The position numbers and the translations under genes were made by a program. From JAZDMK01 sp043800975 (GTDB lineage Bacteria; Bacteroidota; Bacteroidia; Bacteroidales; JAHJDW01): a DNA stretch of 20,361 nt. Below, in pieces: positions 8,712-15,465 of this stretch. The DNA is taken from contig JAZDMK010000132.1 of assembly GCA_043800975.1 (NCBI GenBank), positions 1 through 20,361 on the forward strand, written 5' to 3'. The notes under the pieces were generated by a model that was not told the origin of the DNA, ran no database searches, and worked only from the letters and a program-made list of their open reading frames with translations. Every line of letters starts with the position of its first letter. The stretch's first letter is position 1.

Positions 8712-8766
8712 AGCTCCTCCACTTTTTAAGGGGAGGTGGCAAACCGCAGGTTTGACGGAGGGGTTA
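8712..8766. repeat. Nested palindromic intergenic element
   Basis: CTCCTCC (8714-8720) can pair with GGGGAGG (8730-8736) or with the outer GGAGGGG (8757-8763). A small palindrome AAACC-GCA-GGTTT (8741-8753) lies between the two. The compact, self-complementary layout resembles mobile or REP/MITE-like intergenic elements. TTGACGGAG at its right edge (8752-8760) recurs 25 bp further on at 8777-8785. No transposase is nearby. I see nothing recognisable in the DNA between the 21-bp trio and this element (8612-8711). Confidence 0.55.
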
Positions 8767-8802
8767 AATGCGTATGTTGACGGAGTAGATTACTAATAAC
8801 CT

Positions 8803-8942
8803 CTTGTGCCTTGTGCCTATTTCTATTTTCGTACTTCGTAAGTTCGTATCAATTCGTACTTCGTTGAGATACTGCAACTGCTACTACCACTGCCACTATC
8901 GAATGCTGTATTTTCTTCTGTCTTCTGACTTCCAACTTCGAG
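8803..8942. repeat. Mosaic of short tandem repeats (7-mer and 6-mer blocks)
   Basis: Successive blocks are: CTTGTGC x2 (8803-8816); five TTCGTAN words (8828-8866), partly at a 7-nt step; five hexamers ACTGCA, ACTGCT, ACTACC, ACTGCC, ACTATC (8871-8900); and four heptamers CTTCTGT, CTTCTGA, CTTCCAA, CTTCGAG (8915-8942). Each block has its own word, with little unique DNA between. I find no convincing coding sequence here. Confidence 0.75.
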
Positions 8943-8948
8943 CATTTT

Positions 8949-9243
8949 CCATGTTTCACTGTCCGCTCTCCCTGCTCACAAGTCCACCCTCCATGCTTGA
9001 CTGTTCGGCCTTCATGATTCGTAAGTTAGGGCGCCATGCTTAACTGTTCTTTCTCCATGTTTGACTGTTCGGACGCCATGCTTGACGGTTCAGGCGCTAT
9101 GCTTAACGGTTCAGGCTCTATGTTTGACGGTTCAGGCTTTATGCTTGACGGTTCAGCCCTTATGTTCTCATGTTCGCACGCCATGCTTAATCTCCCGCCC
9201 GGCATGCTCTTCCGTCTCTCTCCCTTTCTTTACTGTCCGGCCA
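8949..9243. repeat. 21-bp tandem repeat array, about 14 copies
   Basis: Fourteen consecutive units, all 21 bp except one of 22 bp at 9012-9033. The best conserved are 9055-9159, with core ATGCTTGACGGTTCAGG; the outer copies are degenerate. Nine ATGs from 9036 to 9204 recur every 21 bp. Because 21 is divisible by 3, two plus-strand frames stay open with 7-residue periodic peptides (MLDGSGA-like and TVQALCL-like). I read this as repeat geometry rather than a gene: there is no promoter, the composition is implausible, and coding would be lost across the 22-bp unit. The next 150 bp, to 9391, shows nothing recognisable. Confidence 0.8.
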
Positions 9244-9391
9244 AAATCCACCTCCGCCCGCCTCCATCCGGTACAAACCGGGCTGCCTGACTGAAATCAC
9301 TAACCCAATAATGGAAGTTCGGCGGGCGCCATCATTGAATTAAAAAGCAATCAATAATAAACAAACCTTTCTCCAACAAAAACGTAAAAGA

Positions 9392-9423
9392 TTTGACTTT
9401 GACAATTAATCTTTGTATTTTTG
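9392..9423 (+). promoter_or_regulatory. Bacteroidota-type promoter of the small exported protein
   Basis: TTTG (9392-9395), a 20-nt spacer, then TATTTTTG (9416-9423), an exact TAnnTTTG match. The -7 box covers the in-frame TTG at 9421, so that codon cannot be the start. Transcription would begin about 12 nt before the ATG at 9442. Confidence 0.65.
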
Positions 9424-9441
9424 AACAACCTCACTTCAACG

Positions 9442-10017
9442 ATGATAAAGTATACAAGTCTGTTTTTTTTCATGGTATTGTTCAATGCCGTGAATGCCCA
9501 GTGCGATAAGAGCCTTGCCAAGGTGTATCGCTTTGCCGGCAAAGATGTGTATTACAATTCCGATCCGGTGAAAAAATATACGGTGGTGTATGAACTGAAC
9601 ACAACCCTCCCCGCTCCTACTTTTCAGCAGGTTTTCAATGTGGGATATGCTGTAAACTTTGTGCTGGAGCAAGCCAAGCTCGCCAACAAAACCGACGGAA
9701 AGCCTTACGACGCAATCATTACCGTGGAAGGTTCGGATAAAGATGTGGCTATTAAATTTGAACAGCAAACCGATTCAACCCAGTCGTCCCTCACGCACGT
9801 ACGGCGCAGCGGCGATAAATTTGTTTTTGTTTTGTGCGAACCGGTGTGCCCCTACGATGTGGCCTTTGAAATAAAAGCCAAACCCAGGTTCCCGGTAAGC
9901 ATTGTCAACACCGTGATGAAGAAAGTAAACCGCAAAAAACTATTCGGCAAACGCCCCGCCTTCGATGCGGTGATTATCGGAAACGATAAGATTCATTATG
10001 CGATAAAATTCAAGTAA
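9442..10017 (+). CDS. Small exported protein of unknown function
   Basis: 191 residues from the ATG at 9442. This start gives a clean signal peptide, MIKYTSLFFFMVLFNAVNA, cut before QC. The Cys follows a Gln with no lipobox, so a soluble periplasmic or secreted protein is likelier than a lipoprotein. An upstream in-frame TTG at 9421 is rejected because it sits inside the promoter -7 box. The mature part is about 170 residues of apparent beta/alpha alternation, with two Cys (residues ~130-134, LCEPVCPYDV) that might form a disulfide. The C-terminus is Lys-rich (MKKVNRKKLFGKRP, ending HYAIKFK). I do not recognise the family. It is the only plus-strand gene in the window and is convergent with the PorP-like gene. 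It has its own promoter and no obvious intrinsic terminator. Confidence 0.75.
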   Translation: MIKYTSLFFFMVLFNAVNAQCDKSLAKVYRFAGKDVYYNSDPVKKYTVVYELNTTLPAPTFQQVFNVGYAVNFVLEQAKLANKTDGKPYDAIITVEGSDKDVAIKFEQQTDSTQSSLTHVRRSGDKFVFVLCEPVCPYDVAFEIKAKPRFPVSIVNTVMKKVNRKKLFGKRPAFDAVIIGNDKIHYAIKFK

Positions 10018-10038
10018 GAGTTTTCGTTTTTCTTTAAC

Positions 10039-10079
10039 CGCAAAGAGCGCAAAGAAAAATTACGCAAAGGACGCAAAGG
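10039..10079. repeat. CGCAAAG repeats at 9-nt step
   Basis: CGCAAAG at 10039, 10048, 10063 and 10072: two pairs, each with a 9-nt step, separated by a short A/T spacer. It starts 22 bp after the stop of the small exported protein, in the strip between two convergent genes. Confidence 0.7.
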
Positions 10080-10093
10080 TAATTCACTTTTCC

Positions 10094-10211
10094 CTTGTGG
10101 CTTGTGGCTTGTGGCTTGTTGAATTTCTCATAACTTATAACTCATAACTCATAACCACTTTTCCCTTGTGCCTTTTGCCTTTTCGGTCTCCGGTCTTCGG
10201 TCTTCTGACTT
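10094..10211. repeat. Run of four different heptamer arrays filling the intergenic strip
   Basis: CTTGTGG x3 plus CTTGTTG (10094-10121). Then CTCATAA, CTTATAA, CTCATAA, CTCATAA (10127-10154). Then CCTTGTG, CCTTTTG, CCTTTTC (10164-10184). Then CGGTCTC, CGGTCTT, CGGTCTT, CTGACTT (10184-10211), which stops exactly at the last base of the PorP-like stop codon. Only about ten bases in this span are not part of a 7-mer unit. No terminator hairpin is visible for either convergent gene. Confidence 0.85.
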
Positions 10212-11234
10212 TTAAAAAGAATAATCCGTAAACTGCGGGCAGGGCACATCGGATGCTTTCCGTTTGCGCGGGGCCTGATTGATTTTAAACAGCAGTGATA
10301 ATTCGTGCGAGCCGCCGCTGTTGCCGGCCAGGCGCGAGATTGTAAGATCGTAGGAATAACCCATGGTGCAGGCTTTTGTTTTTAACCCGATCAGAATCAC
10401 AATCGCATCGTTGTTGGCATATCCGTGGCTGTAGCCTTTAAACAAAGGCAAACCGCGGTACCAGATTCCCGTGATCAACGGTGCCCGCGACCAATATCCA
10501 CCCAGATCGAACTGATCGTATTTGCCCTGCATTTTATACATAAAAGCAAACGATAAACTTTCTTCATGCAGCAGGCGCTTGGTAGATTTGCTTCGTTTAA
10601 ATTTCCCGCCACCAAATACTGTCAGCTTCATCGGCAGTATGCTTTCACTTCCCATAAAGAAAGTCTGGTTAGGATGTATCAGATGATCGATCGAACTACC
10701 GAACCAGTATGCTTCGGAATAGGTGAGCAAAGAAGCACCAGCATCGAAATTATTGGTTTTGTTTAATATGGGAACTTCAATGCTGTTGGAAGCAGTTCCT
10801 GATAAAGTAATCTGATCACCGAACGTAAGATTATAAAAATCGATGCTCTGCGTTGTGTTATAAAAGCTGATTCCAGGCCTGACCTGTATTTTTTCAGTAA
10901 CCGGAATCCGGTATGAATAGGCAATGCCGGCCGTGGTGCGGGCCATTTTCCCGGATCCGGCCTGATCGCGCATAAAATTAATACCAATGCCTGAACTCAG
11001 CGATTGAATATTATGATCAAAACATGCAGCATAGGTAACAAATCCTTTTGGAATGGCCGGCCACTGATCGCGGAAGTTCAGCGCAAAGCGGCTGCCATCG
11101 GTTGTTCCCGCAAAGGAAGGCGCCAGATACAAAGGCGCCGCATAGAATTGAGAGAATTGCGGATCCTGCGCCATCACTTGCTTTCCTGCAAGGCAACAAA
11201 GGAATATGAGCAATATGTTTTTCACTTTTCTCAT
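10212..11234 (-). CDS. PorP/SprF family outer-membrane protein of type IX secretion
   Basis: 340 residues from the ATG at 11234. The frame extends upstream to 11351, but that would add 39 residues that only mirror the preceding gene. The 11234 start gives a proper signal peptide (MRKVKNILLIFLCCLAGKQV, then MA) and the family's hallmark mature start, QDPQFSQFYAAPLYLAPSFAG. Alternating hydrophobic strands, aromatic residues and Gly-rich turns fit an outer-membrane beta-barrel, and the near-terminal CPQF echoes the family's usual ending. Length is normal for the family. The ATG overlaps the stop of the PKD-repeat gene in an ATGA junction, so translation is probably coupled. Family knowledge: PorP/SprF proteins are encoded next to, and needed for, T9SS cargo with type B sorting domains such as SprB. 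Inference: this one serves the PKD protein just upstream, helping its export or anchoring at the cell surface. Confidence 0.93.
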   Translation of the reverse strand: MRKVKNILLIFLCCLAGKQVMAQDPQFSQFYAAPLYLAPSFAGTTDGSRFALNFRDQWPAIPKGFVTYAACFDHNIQSLSSGIGINFMRDQAGSGKMARTTAGIAYSYRIPVTEKIQVRPGISFYNTTQSIDFYNLTFGDQITLSGTASNSIEVPILNKTNNFDAGASLLTYSEAYWFGSSIDHLIHPNQTFFMGSESILPMKLTVFGGGKFKRSKSTKRLLHEESLSFAFMYKMQGKYDQFDLGGYWSRAPLITGIWYRGLPLFKGYSHGYANNDAIVILIGLKTKACTMGYSYDLTISRLAGNSGGSHELSLLFKINQAPRKRKASDVPCPQFTDYSF

Positions 11235-14200
11235 CGTATCAATGTTATATCGCCTGCTTTCATAAATGCACGTCCATCCGCAAAGCGGCCCTCCGCCTTC
11301 CATACATACACATCGGGTTTGCATTCCACATCGCGGTAATATCCATCCCACCCGATATTCACATCCTTCGATTCAAAAATTAATTCTCCCCAACGATTAA
11401 AAATACTTAAACGGTATTCGGAAACCCCTTTGAATATTGGGTGAAACACATCGTTGCTGTAATCGTTCGGCGAATAATAACCGCCTGTGGGGCCGGAATT
11501 GGAAGGAGTGAATGCATTCGGAAACAATATCTCTCCGCTCGATTGCGCAGATACAGCTTCCTGAAGAATGTAATACGAAGGGCATCCGCCGGAAGAAGTA
11601 ACAAGCAGTGAAATATCATACACACCCACTTCGGTATATACATGCGTCGGGTTCTGCTCTGTAGAAGTAGACCCATCACCGAAATCCCAGAACCAGGTTA
11701 CTGCATTTTCAGATAAATCGTAACAATGCACAGGCTGATCGGGAAGATACACAACGTTGGGTGCAAGTGTAAAGAATGCATGCGGGATTACAAAAACAGT
11801 AATGGTAACATTTGCAATTGTATCCACACCCCCGTCGCCAAAGGCAATCAGCTGCACAATATAAACACCGGGATTCTGATACACATGTATGGGTTCAAAA
11901 TCGGTAGACGTCATCCCATCACCAAAATCCCAGATATATGAATCAGCATACTGACTGTGATTGGAAAAAGAAACAGTAAGCGGCGCACAGCCCGATGCCG
12001 AAGAATCAAAATCTGCAACGGGACGCGGTGGCACAATCTGAATGGACTGTGATAATGTATCAGAGCAATGCGTTCCGGCAACAATTAAAGTGATCGGATA
12101 AGTGCCCCAGGCAGTATAGATATGCGAAATGGGTTCATTTAATGATGTTGTTGTACCATCACCAAAATCCCAGTTGTAATTCCAGCCACTGCCGGGAGAA
12201 AGATTGTCAATCGTTACGTTCGTTGCAGGAAAAGTTTGCAGTAAAGGAGAAACCGAAAACTGCGCAACAGGTGTTGCCCATACATAAACATTCTGCTGCG
12301 CTGTATCGCTACACCCGTATATTGACGTGGCAACCAGCATGACGTGATAAATCGTATCGTGATAAGAACTGTTGACAAAAGAGTGTACCGGATTTTCCAG
12401 ATTGGACGTAGAACCATCACCAAACGTCCATGAATACGATCCTGCACCAATCGACTGATCAGTGAAATCAATCAACAAAGGAGAACAACCCGAAGTATCC
12501 GAATCAAAATTGGCAAGCACTTCCGGATTTACAGTAACAAGTTTAACGATTGTATCCGAGCATCCGTAGGCGTTCCAGACAATGAGACGAACATTGTAAG
12601 TACTCGGTGTACTGATAGAATTTACATACGTATGTGTTACAACCGGGCTCGACGAAGCGCTGAATGTACCATCTCCAAAGCGCCATTGATACTGCGTTGC
12701 ACCAGTTGAAAGCTGATTGAATGTTGCTGCAAAAGGTGTACATCCCGATGTGGTAACAATGTCGAAATTGGCTACAGGCTTGGGATGAATCAGTATGGAT
12801 CCATACGAAGTATCCGTGCATGAAAAGAAAGAAGTTGTAATTAAAGTGATATTGTATGTCGTATCTTGTTGGCTGGTGTTGGTATATAGATGAACTATGT
12901 TGGGACCACCGATCACAGAAGTGCCATCACCAAAAATCCAGTGATACTGAACGCCACCGGGAACTGCAGCAAGCTGGGCAAACACCGGATTACAGGCAGT
13001 GTCAGGAGAAACAGTAAATGTGTACTGTGGATTCGGATATACAGTAATAAACTGCGAAGAAGTATCACGACATCCATTTGCAGAGATGGCAATCAACTGA
13101 ACATTGAAGAAGAGAATAAAAGTTGTATCGTTCACAAAAGTGTGCGAAGGATTGCTGCTGCTGTCGGGCGGACTGCCATCACCGAAAATCCAGATCTGTG
13201 AAGTGTAACCAACGGATGCATTCGTAAACTGAACCGTCACCGGACTGCATCCCGGCAAGGCATTGTGCGAAAAAGCAGAAGCCGGCATAGGGTGCACCAC
13301 AATATCCTGCGTTATGGAATCCTTGCAACCAAAGGTTGAGCTCGCGACCATTTTTATATGATACACCACATCGACGGATGACATATTATAAAAAATATGC
13401 TGCGGTGTTGTGTCGGTTGAAAAAGTGCCATCGCCGAAACTCCAGTAATAGGTGCTGCCGTTCGTTGTTGTATTATTGAATGTGATTTGCAAGGGCGGAC
13501 AACCCTGCGTTACGCTGGGAACAAAGGAAGGAACAGGCAGCGGCTCAATATTGATTGATAAAGTATCCGAATCGGAACACCAGTTGGTAGCTACCGTAAG
13601 TATAATATCGACGGGACCTGTAGAGGTATAAACGGTTGTCGGGTTTTGCTGCGTGGATGTTTGTCCGTTGCCAAATACCCAGTTCCAACTGGTAATAGTT
13701 CCTGTTGATATCGTTGAAAGATCGGTAAACACAGCTGTTTCTCCCAGACACACATTGGCAGCAGAAAAATCTGCTACCGGTGAAGGACGTATCGTAACAC
13801 TATGATGAACATGATCGGAGCATCCGTTCAAACTTGTAACTGCAAGCTGAACATCGTACACACCGGGACTTCCATAAAACTGGGAGGGCGGGTTTGCAAC
13901 TGAACTGTAGTTACCGTTATCAAAATCCCATGCATAGGAAACAATCGGTGAAGAGGAAGAAGATGTATTTGTAAAAACGACCGTCATGGAGTCGCAGGCC
14001 TGCGTTCCGCTTTGCGTGAAAGCAGCATCCGGCGCGGGAAGCACAACAAGCACCATTGTATCGCGATCGTAACAGGAAGCCGTCCCTCCTGTTATGTTTA
14101 CTTCCAGAATCACATTGTATGTGCCGGCTGTATTGTAAACCTGAGTCGGCGGATTCGCAGCTGTGGAAGTGTTTCCGTTTCCGAAAGTCCATAAATATGA

Positions 14201-15265
14201 ATTGGCACCGCCGGTTGTTAAGTTGGTAAACGTTACGTTCTGCCCTGCACACACGGGATTCGGATTCATTGAAAAAGCGGCATGCGGTCGCGGAACAATA
14301 TTCACAACGATGTATGCCGTGTCCACACCGCAATAGCTGCTGTCGATCAGCATCACATTGTAGGTTCCGATTCCGGGATATGCGATGGGAATAGCGCCCC
14401 ACATAGGTGGCGACCAGGGCCTCCATCCAACGATAGAGTCATGTCCAAAGCCCCAGTAATTACCGAAGTTCCAGAATTCGTAGCGTTGGGCAGTGTTACC
14501 GTAAGCATAACAATTGCGGTCAGTCGTGTTTGTGAAAAGCACCTGCGTATCAGGATAACAAAGGAGTGTATTGCTGGCAGTAATATCTGCATCATCAATA
14601 TCCCAGACCTGAATCGGGTAATAACTTGCTGAAGAAGGTGTCCCAAGGTTGCAGTAGTTCTCGGCTGTAAGCGTTACGGTGATATTACAATTCGCGGTTC
14701 CCGGCAAATACGTGTGTGAAACAATTTGTCCTGCGTTGGTATAATTGTGCGTCTGTATCGGGCTCCCATCGCCGAAGTCCCAGGTGAACACCGTTGTTTC
14801 AGAAACGTTGGTGCTGGAATTTAAAAAATTAAATATTGCCGGTGTGCAGCCATACACGGGACTTCCCATCGGTATCTGTATGGAAGCAGATGGGGTTCGC
14901 TCCATCACGACAACACCCGTAATCACGCAGCCGGTGCTGATTTCGGTAAATGTTATCACAAAAGTATCGATGGCTGCAAGGTATGTATGTGTTAATGCAG
15001 CCGGTGGAATTAAAGATGCGCCGCTCTGAACAGGAGTTCCATCGCCCCAGTTGATTGTATAAGGACCCACGTTTTGATTGGCTTGAACATAAACGGTGTA
15101 GTTTCCGGGAAGACAATTTATCCAATAGGGATTTGAACTGAGGTTGCCGTTGCCATCATATAGCTGAGGACACTGTGCGCTGACTGGAGCAGATAGAAGC
15201 AGCATTATGGCACTTACCATGTTCAACAAAATCAATGTTCTTATGTTCTGCTTTATTCTCTGCAT
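11231..15265 (-). CDS. PKD-repeat surface protein with T9SS type B (gliding-motility) C-terminal domain
   Basis: 1,344 residues. Signal peptide at residues 1-31, ending in LLLSAPVSAQ. About 12 clear and two weaker PKD/Ig-like domains of 80-110 residues follow, marked by W-x-FGDG or FGNG (TWDFGDGSPI, YWSFGDGTFS, YIWDFGDGMT), each typically opened by P-x-A-x-F and closed by a V-Y-x-x-x-G-x-Y-type strand. One distinct module, about residues 235-325, has a Trp/Pro-rich stretch (EFWNFGNYWGFGHDS, then WRPWSPPMWG) in place of a normal PKD loop. From ~1243 the C-terminus is the type B sorting domain: FPNAFTPS, IFNRWGELIFESKDVNIGWD, DVYVWKAEG, ending in DITLIR. Role: an exported, cell-surface-bound adhesin-like protein; PKD arrays act as stalks or polymer-binding units. 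The stop overlaps the PorP/SprF start by 4 nt. I see no strong promoter; TTACATTG just upstream is an imperfect -7 box. Confidence 0.93.
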   Translation of the reverse strand: MQRIKQNIRTLILLNMVSAIMLLLSAPVSAQCPQLYDGNGNLSSNPYWINCLPGNYTVYVQANQNVGPYTINWGDGTPVQSGASLIPPAALTHTYLAAIDTFVITFTEISTGCVITGVVVMERTPSASIQIPMGSPVYGCTPAIFNFLNSSTNVSETTVFTWDFGDGSPIQTHNYTNAGQIVSHTYLPGTANCNITVTLTAENYCNLGTPSSASYYPIQVWDIDDADITASNTLLCYPDTQVLFTNTTDRNCYAYGNTAQRYEFWNFGNYWGFGHDSIVGWRPWSPPMWGAIPIAYPGIGTYNVMLIDSSYCGVDTAYIVVNIVPRPHAAFSMNPNPVCAGQNVTFTNLTTGGANSYLWTFGNGNTSTAANPPTQVYNTAGTYNVILEVNITGGTASCYDRDTMVLVVLPAPDAAFTQSGTQACDSMTVVFTNTSSSSSPIVSYAWDFDNGNYSSVANPPSQFYGSPGVYDVQLAVTSLNGCSDHVHHSVTIRPSPVADFSAANVCLGETAVFTDLSTISTGTITSWNWVFGNGQTSTQQNPTTVYTSTGPVDIILTVATNWCSDSDTLSINIEPLPVPSFVPSVTQGCPPLQITFNNTTTNGSTYYWSFGDGTFSTDTTPQHIFYNMSSVDVVYHIKMVASSTFGCKDSITQDIVVHPMPASAFSHNALPGCSPVTVQFTNASVGYTSQIWIFGDGSPPDSSSNPSHTFVNDTTFILFFNVQLIAISANGCRDTSSQFITVYPNPQYTFTVSPDTACNPVFAQLAAVPGGVQYHWIFGDGTSVIGGPNIVHLYTNTSQQDTTYNITLITTSFFSCTDTSYGSILIHPKPVANFDIVTTSGCTPFAATFNQLSTGATQYQWRFGDGTFSASSSPVVTHTYVNSISTPSTYNVRLIVWNAYGCSDTIVKLVTVNPEVLANFDSDTSGCSPLLIDFTDQSIGAGSYSWTFGDGSTSNLENPVHSFVNSSYHDTIYHVMLVATSIYGCSDTAQQNVYVWATPVAQFSVSPLLQTFPATNVTIDNLSPGSGWNYNWDFGDGTTTSLNEPISHIYTAWGTYPITLIVAGTHCSDTLSQSIQIVPPRPVADFDSSASGCAPLTVSFSNHSQYADSYIWDFGDGMTSTDFEPIHVYQNPGVYIVQLIAFGDGGVDTIANVTITVFVIPHAFFTLAPNVVYLPDQPVHCYDLSENAVTWFWDFGDGSTSTEQNPTHVYTEVGVYDISLLVTSSGGCPSYYILQEAVSAQSSGEILFPNAFTPSNSGPTGGYYSPNDYSNDVFHPIFKGVSEYRLSIFNRWGELIFESKDVNIGWDGYYRDVECKPDVYVWKAEGRFADGRAFMKAGDITLIR

Positions 15266-15413
15266 TATTCAATAAAAATAAGCAATGTAAGTACACAAAG
15301 CAAAAGAAGATTTTAACATTCCCTCGTTTAAAAAACTATAAAGAAAAGATGACTCACCGGTTTACCTTCGATTAACCAATGAATTCTAAGGGTTAATGAT
15401 TTTTTTAAACAAA

Positions 15414-15441
15414 AAAAGATACGAGTAAACCCGTATCTTTT
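15414..15441 (-). terminator. Intrinsic terminator after the FN3-like T9SS cargo
   Basis: A perfect 10-bp inverted repeat, AAAAGATACG / CGTATCTTTT, with an 8-nt loop, followed on the minus strand by a run of T. It begins 25 bp after the stop at 15466 and separates the M16/FN3 unit from the PKD/PorP unit. The remaining bases to 15265 are AT-rich and contain no other feature I can support. Confidence 0.9.
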
Positions 15442-15465
15442 ATAACATATAAAACTAAAATAAAT

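Noticed and set aside
9036..9294. Two overlapping plus-strand open frames in the 21-bp array (MLDGSGA-like and TVQALCL-like peptides)
   Set aside because: Both are explained by a stop-free 21-bp unit; no promoter, and the frame changes at the 22-bp unit.
9421..9441. TTG start for the small exported protein
   Set aside because: The TTG lies inside the TATTTTTG -7 box and would precede the signal peptide by seven residues.
7046..10211. CRISPR array
   Set aside because: Repeat units are 6-21 bp and directly tandem, without repeat-length unique spacers, and no cas genes are present.
11235..11351. N-terminal extension of the PorP/SprF gene
   Set aside because: It lies entirely within the PKD gene in another frame; the ATG at 11234 starts a standard signal peptide.
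13920..14426. Minus-strand frame inside the PKD gene (168 codons)
   Set aside because: It is an alternative frame of the PKD array, which is continuous and strongly recognised in its own frame.
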